DNA from: Vibrio campbellii CAIM 519 = NBRC 15631 = ATCC 25920
GTDB lineage: Bacteria > Pseudomonadota > Gammaproteobacteria > Enterobacterales > Vibrionaceae
Direction: 5' to 3'
Length of the DNA: 64,000 nucleotides
Assembly: GCF_002163755.1 (NCBI RefSeq)
Contig: NZ_CP015863.1
Location: 1,860,001 to 1,924,000, forward strand
This document shows positions 24,917 to 33,748 of this stretch, piece by piece. The notes below the pieces were generated by a model. The model was not told the origin of the DNA. It was given only the letters and a program-made list of their open reading frames with translations, and searched no databases. The translations under genes were made by a program, and so were the position numbers. Every line of letters begins with the position of its first letter. Positions within the stretch are counted from its first letter, which is position 1.

Positions 24917-26509
24917 TTAGTAGTTCGCCTGAATCGTCATACCGCTGTAGCTAGAGTATGCATGAATCATGATGTGGTAACGTCCACTTTGAGGCGCCGT
25001 CACAGTACATGTTTCGTTGTTGCCGTATTTATATGGTCGGCAATCCCAGCTGCTGCGTGTTGGTTTCGAACCAAAGCGAACGTAGAGGTCAGCATCCCCA
25101 CTACCACCAATGGTTTGCACAGTTAGACGTTGGCCAGCCTCTAGGTCAGCATAGAAATAGTCCATCGCACCTGTTGCGCCGCTCAAGCCATTCACTGGAA
25201 CACCAGAGGTTAGCTTGCCTTCTGGATCTGGCGTTGGATTTGGACCACCACAATCTTGACCACAGTCAGAATCCGCCAAGCTATAGAGCAGCTTGTTTAC
25301 GCTTCCGCGAGTGTCTGTGACTTTGCCATTGGATGCTCGTTCAGCAATCAGTGCCTCTAGCTGGCTTGGTGATAATGCACTGTTTTCTTGAAGATATAGC
25401 GCTGCGACACCGGCTACATGTGGCGTTGCCATTGAGGTGCCACTGATGGTTTTGTAGCCACCATCATACCAAGCAGATTTGATTTGCGAGCCCGGTGCAA
25501 ACACATCGACACAGTTACCCCAGTTTGAAAAGTTCGAACGTGAATCTGAGCTCGTTGTGGAGCCAACGGTCACGCCAGAAGGAACGCGAGCTGGTGAATA
25601 GTTACAAGCATCCGCATTAGAGTTGCCAGCTGCGAGCAGGAAGCTCACCCCTGATTGAATCGCACTTTGTACTGCGCTATCCAACGCTGTGGATTGTCCG
25701 CCTCCCAAACTCATGTTGGCAACAGAAGGCCCGGAAGCGTTAGCAGCCACCCAGTCCACCCCGGCAATGACACCGGATGTCGAACCAGAGCCAGAACAGC
25801 TAAGTACTCTTACACCAACAATATTCACGTTCTTTGCCACACCATACTGGCTGCCGCCAATGGTGCCGGCAACGTGCGTACCGTGTCCGTTACAGTCACT
25901 TGAGTCTGAATCGTTATCGACAAAGTCGTAACCAGAAACAGAACGCCCACCAAACTCGACGTGTGAATTGTTCACACCGGTATCGATGACATAAGCCGTT
26001 ACCCCTGTACCATCAAAGTTGGTGTTGTAGTTACTATCAAGAGGTAGGCTGCGCTGATCAATTCGATCAAGACCCCAAATCGCATTGCTTTGGTTTGCTT
26101 CTACCGAGACTATCGGTTCGAGCGTTAGCATTTTATCTTGTTCGATGTAGTCTACTCGGGGATCAGAGCGTAACTCATCGAGTTGGTTTGCATTCAATGT
26201 TGCCACAAAGCCACTGATGGATCGGTCAAATATGGACTCCGCCTGTATCGAATATAAACTGGACATACTGTCCACCGATTGTTTCGTGGACTGTTGAAAA
26301 TCTGGAGAGTCGCTCGGCATCATTTGCGGCTGTTTAAAGACCACGATATAACGATCCGCGATGGCGACATCGTCCGGAGCGAGCATCAGCGCTGCAGGGG
26401 CTTGTTGTAAATCAGAAGCACCTGGCAGATCCGTTGATTGAGAGTAAACGAAAGCAGAATGAAAACAGATTGCCGAGGTTATACAACAAGTAAGTAGTTT
26501 CTTTGACAT
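24917..26509 (-). CDS. Secreted alkaline serine protease (proteinase K/aqualysin type) with PPC domain
   Basis: From ATG 26509 (AGGAA nearby) the product is 530 residues. The order is signal peptide (1-23), I9 propeptide inhibitor (about 50-130, RYIVVFKQ to VDYIEQD), catalytic domain (about 140-420), a PNPTPDPEG linker, and a PPC domain. The triad is Asp176 (VIDTGVN), His209 (NGHGTHVAG) and Ser359 (SGTSMATPH), with oxyanion Asn in LLAAGNSN. This is the architecture of the extracellular alkaline serine proteases of V. alginolyticus and V. parahaemolyticus. The propeptide and PPC domain are normally removed during maturation. Confidence 0.95.
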   Translation of the reverse strand: MSKKLLTCCITSAICFHSAFVYSQSTDLPGASDLQQAPAALMLAPDDVAIADRYIVVFKQPQMMPSDSPDFQQSTKQSVDSMSSLYSIQAESIFDRSISGFVATLNANQLDELRSDPRVDYIEQDKMLTLEPIVSVEANQSNAIWGLDRIDQRSLPLDSNYNTNFDGTGVTAYVIDTGVNNSHVEFGGRSVSGYDFVDNDSDSSDCNGHGTHVAGTIGGSQYGVAKNVNIVGVRVLSCSGSGSTSGVIAGVDWVAANASGPSVANMSLGGGQSTALDSAVQSAIQSGVSFLLAAGNSNADACNYSPARVPSGVTVGSTTSSDSRSNFSNWGNCVDVFAPGSQIKSAWYDGGYKTISGTSMATPHVAGVAALYLQENSALSPSQLEALIAERASNGKVTDTRGSVNKLLYSLADSDCGQDCGGPNPTPDPEGKLTSGVPVNGLSGATGAMDYFYADLEAGQRLTVQTIGGSGDADLYVRFGSKPTRSSWDCRPYKYGNNETCTVTAPQSGRYHIMIHAYSSYSGMTIQANY

Positions 26510-26868
26510 AAAATGTTCCTTGAAATCATAGTGTTGTTGATTTTTACCTAGTACCAAACTGTCAACACGAAAACACAGACAATCAGCGTAATACGCTCAA
26601 TACGTGCTGCAGTGACGTTACACAATTCAACCTAGAACAATGCGCAACCGGATGCGTAATTGATAATAATTCGTATACTCAGAAACATGACCAATTCCAA
26701 ACCTTTCTTGAAATTGAAATGTAATGATTAACTCAGAGTTAGAGCAAACTCCCTAAAATGGAATAATTCTAAACATCGGACTTGTTGGCTGTTATATGTC
26801 CTCTACCAACGTCCTATTTGGGCGATAAAATCTCCACTTTTTCTCCAATCTAGAGACTCCATCTCTCA
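26510..26868. other. Intergenic, protease promoter side and pseudogene breakpoint
   Basis: No gene is visible. The right end grades into the truncated cytochrome peroxidase remnant, whose upstream breakpoint is not sharp. Confidence 0.35.
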
Positions 26869-27255
26869 AATTCCTTTGGTTGCACTGCGTGTCACAGTAG
26901 TCCTCTCGCCGGTGGGCAAATGTACCAAAAAATGGGCTTAGTGAAGCCGTTTGCAACAGACAATCCAGATGTGGGACGCAAGGCGATCACGGGTAATGAC
27001 TTCGATAAATTTGTGTTTAAAGTACCAACACTGCGTAATGTCGAACTCACCTACCCGTACTTCCACGATGGCTCGGTTTAGGATTTAGAAGAAGCCGTAA
27101 CAATGATGGCTGACCTTCAACTTGGCCAGAAGCTAACGAAAGAGGAATCTGGAAAAATCACTGAGTTCTTACGCTCGTTAACCGGTGACTAACCAGAGGT
27201 AACACTGCCTCATCTTCCACCTTCAACCAACGAGACGGCACGTCCAAATATCTAA
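26869..27255 (+). pseudogene. C-terminal remnant of a diheme cytochrome c peroxidase
   Basis: The frame opens shortly before the second heme site CTACH (from 26881). It continues with VFKVPTLRNVELTYPYFHDG and LGQKLTKEESGKITEFLRSL and ends in PHLPPSTNETARP, all matching the C-terminal domain of CCP/MauG-type peroxidases. Two nonsense codons interrupt it: TAG replaces the conserved Trp after HDGSV, and TAA replaces the Gln after LTGD. The N-terminal heme domain is missing. Clearly dead; it is followed by its original terminator. Confidence 0.85.
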
Positions 27256-27275
27256 CTCGGTCGTTCATGAATAAC

Positions 27276-27302
27276 AAAGGAGCCATGGTTGGCTCCTTTA
27301 CT
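27276..27302 (+). terminator. Terminator after the peroxidase remnant
   Basis: Perfect 9-bp stem AAAGGAGCC/GGCTCCTTT with a 6-base loop. Confidence 0.8.
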
Positions 27303-27513
27303 GCTTATCAAGCCGCTTTAATACAGTTTCATCTGTTGAATATATGACTTTTTCAGTCTCAGCCTCTTGCTGTTATTCCGAGCAATGGCATACCACTCCA
27401 TATGCACTAACCCGGCTTTTATTAAGAAATACAATGTAATTAAATTTCTTGGACGAACTTATAGTAAGATATTGATTAGTAGCGTTAAGTGAGAGGTCTA
27501 AGGATAGATCGAG

Positions 27514-27849
27514 ATGGGATTCAAAACCGTTCAAACACAATCACATTATGTCGATGGCATACTCGTAACAGCAGAATACCACCGCCTGTCGACGAGGTTT
27601 ACCTTGCGAATTGGAGAAGAGATCCTCTATTCAAAACGGCTTTTTATTATCGCATTTAGAAACGCTCCAATTACCGTTAACAACCAGTGTTATCGTGTTA
27701 GGGTCATTTGGTGCTTAATTTGGCGAGCAAGGTTAACGAAAGACGACACTTTTGTGATAGAAGAACTAATTGATAAACGACGTTCTAAGTCATTATTTAC
27801 TCTTGTATTCTCCACTATCATGCGAAGTTTAAAATATGTATTCAGCTAA
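27514..27849 (+). CDS. Hypothetical protein, 111 aa
   Basis: The product is a basic, strand-rich soluble protein (HYVDGILVTAEYHRLSTRFT and YRVRVIWCLIWRARL) with a basic helical tail. It has no signal peptide. AAGGA lies 9 bases before the ATG. No family is recognised. Confidence 0.5.
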   Translation: MGFKTVQTQSHYVDGILVTAEYHRLSTRFTLRIGEEILYSKRLFIIAFRNAPITVNNQCYRVRVIWCLIWRARLTKDDTFVIEELIDKRRSKSLFTLVFSTIMRSLKYVFS

Positions 27850-27866
27850 GCAGTTTCAAATAGCGA

Positions 27867-28046
27867 TTAAGCAACATTCATCTCTTTACTGATAAGATTG
27901 ACGCGCGCATCGGCAATGATCTCCATCAGTTCATAACTGACATTGTCCACTTTTCCAACCATGGTTTGATCAAACAAGTGCAGCGCAAATACCTTCTGTT
28001 TCGTACTAGCTGAAACGTTTTGAACCAGAAGAAAATCGCTGGCCAC
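27867..28046 (-). CDS. Possible 59-residue protein
   Basis: From GTG 28046 the frame reads MASDFLLVQNVSASTKQK, then VFALHLFDQTMVGKVDNV and a helical end MEIIADARVNLISKEM. Composition looks like real soluble protein. The start is weak, and a terminator lies between it and the BCCT gene upstream, so it would need its own promoter. It may instead be the 3' end of a lost gene. Confidence 0.35.
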   Translation of the reverse strand: MASDFLLVQNVSASTKQKVFALHLFDQTMVGKVDNVSYELMEIIADARVNLISKEMNVA

Positions 28047-28078
28047 CGATGGTTTTATACGAAGAATTCAGAAAAGAA

Positions 28079-28108
28079 AACGGCACGTCGAGACGTGCCG
28101 TTTTTTGT
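28079..28108. terminator. Bidirectional terminator
   Basis: Stem AACGGCACGTC/GACGTGCCGTT with T-rich flanks on both strands. It lies just past the BCCT gene stop. Confidence 0.85.
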
Positions 28109-28129
28109 TAGTTTTGAAGGAGGATTAAA

Positions 28130-29794
28130 TTACGCCTTCGCTTTCTTCATTGATTTTGATGCTGGGCGAGGCTCATCCATCAAACCTTTCACTAGAGATA
28201 CCGTTGCAACCAACAATACGATAGTGAATGGCAGACCAGTTGTTACCGCCATCGCTTGTGCAGCCGCGAGACCACCACCAAGCATTAGCGCAATTGCAAC
28301 TAAGCCTTCAAATGTACACCAGAATACACGTTGAGGTGTTGGTGCATCTACTTTACCACCCGCGGCAATCGTATCGATCACAAGCGAACCAGAGTCCGCT
28401 GATGTGATAAAGAACACCACAACCAGAATAATACCCACGATAGACGTGATCTGAGACAGTGGCATCACATCTAGCATCGCGAACAGTTTAAGTGGAAGCT
28501 CTGCGTCAAATACCGCTTGGTAACCATCGTTCACGTATTGGCTGATCGCCGTACCACCGAATGCCGTCATCCATAGGACACAGACGGTTGATGGGATCAG
28601 GATAACACACACGATGAACTCACGAACTGAGCGGCCACGAGATACGCGCGCAATAAACATACCGACGAATGGTGACCATGAAATCCACCACGCCCAGTAG
28701 AATGCCGTCCAGCCTTGAGAGTAGTTCACGTCTTCACGGCCGAATGGCATTGAAAGCGCAGGAACATTCGCAAGGTATGACATGATGTTCTCGAAGAAAC
28801 CAGTCATGATAGCGACTGTCGGACCCACGATGATCACGAACAATAGCAATAGTGCCGCTAAGCCCATGTTGATTTCAGACAAACGTTTTACACCACTATC
28901 CAAACCAGCGACTACCGAAATCAAAGCAAGTGCTGTGATGATTACGATAAGCACAACTTGCGTTGTCTCTGTCATCGGAATACCGAACAGGAAGTTTAGA
29001 CCTGTAGCTGCTTGTGATGCGCCGTAACCAAGAGAAGTCGCAAGACCAAATACCGTCGCGACTACCGCTAAGATATCAATAATGTGGCCAACCCAACCCC
29101 AAACTCGCTCGCCAAAAAGAGGATAGAAAATAGAACGCATCGTTAGAGGTAGGCCTTTGTTGAACGAGAAGATCGCCAAGCCAAGTGCCAATAGTGCGTA
29201 GATTGACCAAGGGTGAAGTGCCCAGTGGTAAATCGTTGCTGCCATACCCAGTGCAGATGCCGCTGATGTATCATCCTCTGCTGCGCCTAGTGGAGCCCAG
29301 TCAGTACGAACACCATTCTCAACGTTCACACCGCCAAGAGCAGCACTGAAGTGAGACATAGGTTCAGATACGCCGAAAAATACCAGACCGATACCCATAC
29401 CAGCAGCGAATAGCATCGCTAACCAGCCTGCGTAAGTGTAGTCCGGTGTTGCTTCTGTACCGCCGATACGAACGCGACCAAGTGGCGTTACGATCAGGAT
29501 CAAACACACCACGACAAACACGTTGCCTGCAGATAGGAAGAACCAATCAAGATTCGACACTAGCCAACCACGCAAACCCGCAAAAAACGGTTCTACTTGT
29601 TGTCTGAATGTCAGTGTTAACACTACGAACAGGATGATCGACATACCTGAAATAGCAAACACACGGTTGTGAATATCAAGTCCAAAAGGACCTACTTTTA
29701 ACGCGACGTTGTCCTGACCAATCTGGTAATCAGTATCGATCGGGTTCACCTTACCCTCGGGGCGTTGTATACCGCCATTGTTGTCGGTGCTCAC
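28130..29794 (-). CDS. BCCT-family osmolyte transporter
   Basis: The product is 554 residues with twelve membrane segments. Family marks are AAGMGIGLVFFGVSEPMSHF near residues 130-150 and the Trp-rich helix WTAFYWAWWISWSPFVGMFI with RVSRGR after it. BCCT carriers import betaine, choline, proline or ectoine driven by sodium or protons, usually for osmoprotection. Marine vibrios carry several paralogs. The substrate cannot be told from sequence by eye. It has its own terminator and no co-directional partner. Confidence 0.93.
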   Translation of the reverse strand: MSTDNNGGIQRPEGKVNPIDTDYQIGQDNVALKVGPFGLDIHNRVFAISGMSIILFVVLTLTFRQQVEPFFAGLRGWLVSNLDWFFLSAGNVFVVVCLILIVTPLGRVRIGGTEATPDYTYAGWLAMLFAAGMGIGLVFFGVSEPMSHFSAALGGVNVENGVRTDWAPLGAAEDDTSAASALGMAATIYHWALHPWSIYALLALGLAIFSFNKGLPLTMRSIFYPLFGERVWGWVGHIIDILAVVATVFGLATSLGYGASQAATGLNFLFGIPMTETTQVVLIVIITALALISVVAGLDSGVKRLSEINMGLAALLLLFVIIVGPTVAIMTGFFENIMSYLANVPALSMPFGREDVNYSQGWTAFYWAWWISWSPFVGMFIARVSRGRSVREFIVCVILIPSTVCVLWMTAFGGTAISQYVNDGYQAVFDAELPLKLFAMLDVMPLSQITSIVGIILVVVFFITSADSGSLVIDTIAAGGKVDAPTPQRVFWCTFEGLVAIALMLGGGLAAAQAMAVTTGLPFTIVLLVATVSLVKGLMDEPRPASKSMKKAKA

Positions 29795-29951
29795 GATTTA
29801 TCTCCTCAAAACGTGGCTATATTTAAGTTCAAATTAAGCTTGATGTAGGAAGCCGAGTAATGGCTCTCTTGTGTCACTTATTGCAAAGCTTATGTGCGAT
29901 CGTTGTGTCGCTCTTAGAAGGGTTGCTCTACTTTATAATTTTACCTTCAAC

Positions 29952-29987
29952 CGTCCTGATATCGCATTGCATTTTGTTATCAGGACG
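29952..29987. repeat. Exact 10-bp inverted repeat
   Basis: CGTCCTGATA (29952-29961) and TATCAGGACG (29978-29987) are perfect inverted repeats with a 16-base spacer. They lie between the exonuclease stop and the BCCT start. Without a T run they are either a weak terminator or an operator upstream of the transporter. Confidence 0.45.
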
Positions 29988-30029
29988 ACCAATAAAATTT
30001 ATCGCCAATGCATTAACGAGACTAATAAC

Positions 30030-30779
30030 TCACTGCCAAATCACAGACAACGGCATGTCACCGTCAAAGTGGTATTGGAACTGCGCCTGTAACAACTCAG
30101 CGGTAGCGAGAGCGTCGGTCAGCGCATGGTGTGGCTGATAAGCAGGCAAATGGTAACGCTCACGCGCATGGCCGAGTCGCACTGAGCCTGGCTTTTTACC
30201 TTTGAGCTTGTTCAACCAACCTTCACACTCTCGACGCTGAATGGCGTATTCGATGTCCAACGTATCAACGACTGGAAATTGAATCCCCTCACCCAGGCTG
30301 TTTAACAACGCGTTATTAAAGAATTGACGCTCGATGCTCTTGTAGTGCACCACCACAATCTTTCCGGCTAACTCATCAAGAATGGCTTCCAGAATTTGCT
30401 CAAGTTGCGGTGCATTCTTCACTTCAGAATCGGTAATACCGTGAATCACGACAGACTCTTCATTCAGTTCTCGATTTGGATTCACCACCCAATGGCGAGA
30501 TCCGCTGCACTGCACTCGCCCTAGCGTAAATGGCACCAAACCTATGGTGAGAATGGCATCTTGCTCGGCGTTTAAACCCGTGGTCTCGAAATCGACGGAG
30601 ACAAACGGTACCTCTTTTAATGGCGTATCACCATTCACAATAGGCGCAGAGTAATAGCGTTTTAATCGAGTATCTTTCGCTTGCTCGGCAAGTTGCTTAA
30701 AGTAGATCGGCCAATCGGGTGTCTGGCTGGTATCAAGCAAATCGAGACTGTCTTGCTTTAGTTCCGAAAACCACATCAT
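30030..30779 (-). CDS. DnaQ-like 3'-5' exonuclease
   Basis: The product is 249 residues. The DEDDh exonuclease motifs are present: Exo I SVDFETTGLN (about 68-77), Exo II around VVVHYKSIERQF, and Exo III HHALTDALATAELL (about 217-230, with His and Asp). It trims 3' ends of DNA or RNA; the exact substrate is unknown. Its ATG overlaps the stop of the cNMP/CBS/DUF294 gene by four bases. This pairing is common in gammaproteobacteria and suggests a joint role. Confidence 0.9.
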   Translation of the reverse strand: MMWFSELKQDSLDLLDTSQTPDWPIYFKQLAEQAKDTRLKRYYSAPIVNGDTPLKEVPFVSVDFETTGLNAEQDAILTIGLVPFTLGRVQCSGSRHWVVNPNRELNEESVVIHGITDSEVKNAPQLEQILEAILDELAGKIVVVHYKSIERQFFNNALLNSLGEGIQFPVVDTLDIEYAIQRRECEGWLNKLKGKKPGSVRLGHARERYHLPAYQPHHALTDALATAELLQAQFQYHFDGDMPLSVIWQ

Positions 30780-32656
30780 TTGCCACTTCTCTGGTAACGG
30801 AACTTAATGTAGTTCTGAGCATTGCTTAGGATTTGGAATGCGGCTTTTAAGTTACGGCGTTCAAACTCCGACATTTCTTCTGGCTCGATGTTGTTATCCG
30901 GCTCTTCCCCATTTTCGATATCCAACGCTTGATGTCGGATTCGCACCATGTAGATCAGCTCCATCGCATCTTTTAAGTCCATGACGCGCCCCTTCGGTAA
31001 GATTCCTGCATTGTTGATATCATCTAGACGTTCAAACGAGTTTTGCGAGCGAGAGCCAATCGCCAAAGCGTGGACCCGAATCAGATCCGCCATTGGTGCG
31101 GTACCGCGACGCTTCAAGTTAATGGAATTGCGATGACGACCGTCTTTCTCCATCACGAAGTCTTTAAAGAAACCAAGTGGCGGCGTGCGACGAATCGCGT
31201 TGTAAGCCATACAAGCTAAGAAGCGGCTATTTTTCTTTGCGCGGCGGACAATGAATCCACTCAACTGCTCTGCCCATTTTACGCGTCCATGTACACCAAG
31301 TAAGTCGAAGAATATATTGCTGTGCAGAAGTCGCTCTGGCGTTGGATCATCAATCCAGTTCGCAAAGCATTCTTCCCATTCGGAGCGCGTTTTACGCCAC
31401 TCTGGGTTAGTCGCCATGATATCGCCAGTACAGTAGGTGTAACCGCACTCCGCTAATCCATCACAAATGAACTTCGCAAACTGAGCAAAATACTCACCAT
31501 GCAGTGCTGGTTCGTAGCTGTTATCCAGAATCAGTGCGTTGTCTTGGTCTGTGACGATAAGCTGTTCATCACGCGCCATGGAGCCCATCGCCAATAAGCA
31601 ATAAGGGATTGGCGCGGGACCTAATTCTTGCTCCGCTAACTCTGCCAGTCTCTGTTTAAAACTGCTGCCAATGACCGACATTGCTCGTCCAACCATGTGG
31701 GCATTTGCATCTTCACTCACCATTCTCACAAAGCAGTCTTTCACTTGTTTAGAAACCGCTTTGAGATCTTCGACTGAGTTTTGTTGGAAGATAGAGCTCA
31801 CAAGCAACAAGCTGTTTTGCGACTCATAACGGACGATATCAGTCATGCTAATTACGCCAATTGGCTTTTTGTCTTTAAGAATAGGCAGATGATGGACGTT
31901 GTAACGTAGCATTGTCAGCATGGCTTCAAACACGTAAGCGCTGTAATCGAGCGACACAACGTCGTAGCTCATCACTTCACTGACAGGAATATCACTGCCT
32001 CTACCCTCAGCTAAAACGCGATCACACAGATCCTTCTCGGTCAAAATACCAAGCAGTTGGTCATCGTCGTCTTCGGTAATGTCTTCTTGCGCACGGACAA
32101 TCAAAAGCGCAGTAACGCCCTCTTCCGCCATCAAGATCGCCGCTTCACGTACCGTTGCACTGGCTTCAAGTGTCACTGGCTCACGGCTTAAGATCTTGCG
32201 CGCTTTCGCAGTAGTAAAGTCATTCCCATCTGAGTGGTTTGATACCGCGGTACGTAGCCTCGCGCTGTCTTCCAACTCCATGAAATCGGCAAAGTTCTCA
32301 AACTCGTCACATAGCTCAGTAAAGATCTTCTCTGGAATGCAGTAAACCAAGGTGTCTTCAATCGCTTTGGCTGGCATACGGACACGGTTGTTCATCAACA
32401 ACCCCATTTGTCCAAACAAGCCACCAGCGTCGATGCGGTTGTACAACTCGCCTTTACGGCGGAAGATTTCTACCACACCACTGCGGATCATGTACAAATC
32501 ACGAATGTCATCGCCTTTCTTGAGAATGTCTGTCCCTGCGCGGTAATACGCGACTTCGGCATTTATTGCGATGTTTCTCAGGTGCTCTTCCGGTAAGTCA
32601 TCAAAAGGTGGGTATTGGCTAATGAAATTGAGTACTTCTAATTGCTCGGCTTCCAT
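30776..32656 (-). CDS. cNMP-binding/CBS/DUF294 nucleotidyltransferase-like protein
   Basis: The product is 626 residues. Domain order: cyclic-nucleotide-binding fold (about 10-130, with GGLFGQMGLLMNNRVRMPA), a CBS pair (about 150-285), then a DUF294 nucleotidyltransferase domain with LLAMGSMARDEQLIVTDQDN (about 350-370), and the DUF294 C-terminal helical domain. Relatives are cytoplasmic signalling proteins thought to sense nucleotides. It overlaps a DnaQ-like exonuclease by 4 bases and is co-translated with it. Confidence 0.92.
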   Translation of the reverse strand: MEAEQLEVLNFISQYPPFDDLPEEHLRNIAINAEVAYYRAGTDILKKGDDIRDLYMIRSGVVEIFRRKGELYNRIDAGGLFGQMGLLMNNRVRMPAKAIEDTLVYCIPEKIFTELCDEFENFADFMELEDSARLRTAVSNHSDGNDFTTAKARKILSREPVTLEASATVREAAILMAEEGVTALLIVRAQEDITEDDDDQLLGILTEKDLCDRVLAEGRGSDIPVSEVMSYDVVSLDYSAYVFEAMLTMLRYNVHHLPILKDKKPIGVISMTDIVRYESQNSLLLVSSIFQQNSVEDLKAVSKQVKDCFVRMVSEDANAHMVGRAMSVIGSSFKQRLAELAEQELGPAPIPYCLLAMGSMARDEQLIVTDQDNALILDNSYEPALHGEYFAQFAKFICDGLAECGYTYCTGDIMATNPEWRKTRSEWEECFANWIDDPTPERLLHSNIFFDLLGVHGRVKWAEQLSGFIVRRAKKNSRFLACMAYNAIRRTPPLGFFKDFVMEKDGRHRNSINLKRRGTAPMADLIRVHALAIGSRSQNSFERLDDINNAGILPKGRVMDLKDAMELIYMVRIRHQALDIENGEEPDNNIEPEEMSEFERRNLKAAFQILSNAQNYIKFRYQRSGK

Positions 32657-32897
32657 TGTTTATTCCATGCATTGCCTAAACTAAGGCGATAAATATCACC
32701 AAGAAAATAATCACACAATAAATAAATCGAGAGGTTAGATAAAAAGATTTGTAACCATCGAAAAGCGGAATAATGACTGATTATTATTGAAACGAGAGCG
32801 TTCAAGTCAGCCAGTTTTCATCTACAAATCGACAGCAAACAAAGCAATACATTCACACAGCAAATGATAAATTCAGAAGCCAAAGCAATCGTTTTCT

Positions 32898-32913
32898 TGT
32901 GATCTAAATTACA
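32898..32913 (+). promoter_or_regulatory. CRP-like site
   Basis: TGTGA TCTAAA TTACA matches the CRP consensus TGTGA-N6-TCACA with one mismatch. It lies 116 bases before the surviving start of the MATE remnant, and 240 bases from the divergent cNMP gene. Candidate only. Confidence 0.35.
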
Positions 32914-33028
32914 TATTGAACGCAAGAACAAAAATCCGTATATTGCGCCTGCCTACGCGGCACACCTTACAATGCACAACGCTATCCTGCTTCCACTGGT
33001 GCATTGATATTGGTGTTTAACTACATCC

Positions 33029-33678
33029 ATGCAAAACACACCTTCCTCTTTTTCTCGCTTTTTTAAAGAATCGTGCGTATTGGTGCTGAGAACGTTGCGG
33101 CGGCGCAGATTGCACTGAACATCTCTAGCATGACGTACATGATCCCAATGAGCCTTTCCTTTGGTATCACGATTCGTGTTGGTCATGAATTAGGTGAACA
33201 AAAGCTTGAAACAGCTTCACATCGGAGCGTGGTTGGCATTATTACCGCAGCGCTACTGTCGCTGATTTCAGTCGGTTTCTTCCTGCTGTTCCCAGAATGG
33301 ATCATTCGTTTGTACACCACAGATCCAGTGGTTTCAGCAACAGCGGCTACTCTGCTGATGTTTACTGCGATGTACCAATTCAGCGACGCGCTACAGACCT
33401 CTGCGAACGGCGCTCTGCGTGGCTACAAAGATACTAAGATCCCGATGATTCTGGCGATTCTAGCCTACTGGGGCTTGGCGCTTCGACTGGGTATGTTGTT
33501 GGGTATCGCGGATGAAATCGTTCCTGCAATGGGCGAAGAAGGCTTCTGGATTGGTATCGTAACCGGCTTAACTACAGCAGCAATTGCAATGCTGATTCGC
33601 TTGACGCTAGTGATTAAGAAATACAATCAAACCGCAGAAGTGAATACGGCTTCGCAACCTGAGTTAGCGATTCAATAG
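33029..33678 (+). pseudogene. MATE efflux pump with internal deletion
   Basis: ATG 33029 starts a hydrophilic N-terminus MQNTPSSFSRFFKES typical of MATE proteins. The sequence then jumps, in another frame, into the second half of the pump: IGAENVAAAQIALNISSMTY, IRVGHELGEQ, SANGALRGYKDTKIP and GEEGFWIGIVTGL. MATE pumps are about 450-460 residues; only about 200 C-terminal residues remain, so some 240 codons are lost out of frame. The intact pump would be a cation-driven multidrug exporter. A GTG-started 201-residue C-terminal half could be translated but would lack half the pore. Confidence 0.8.
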
Positions 33679-33706
33679 CGACGAGAGCGTTGATCGTTTC
33701 AATTAG

Positions 33707-33738
33707 AAAGGCTCACTATCGCAGTGAGCTTTTTTGTT
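33707..33738 (+). terminator. Terminator after the MATE remnant
   Basis: GCTCACT/AGTGAGC stem with a 5-base loop, followed by TTTTTTG. Confidence 0.85.
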
Positions 33739-33748
33739 TTCCAGCTTG

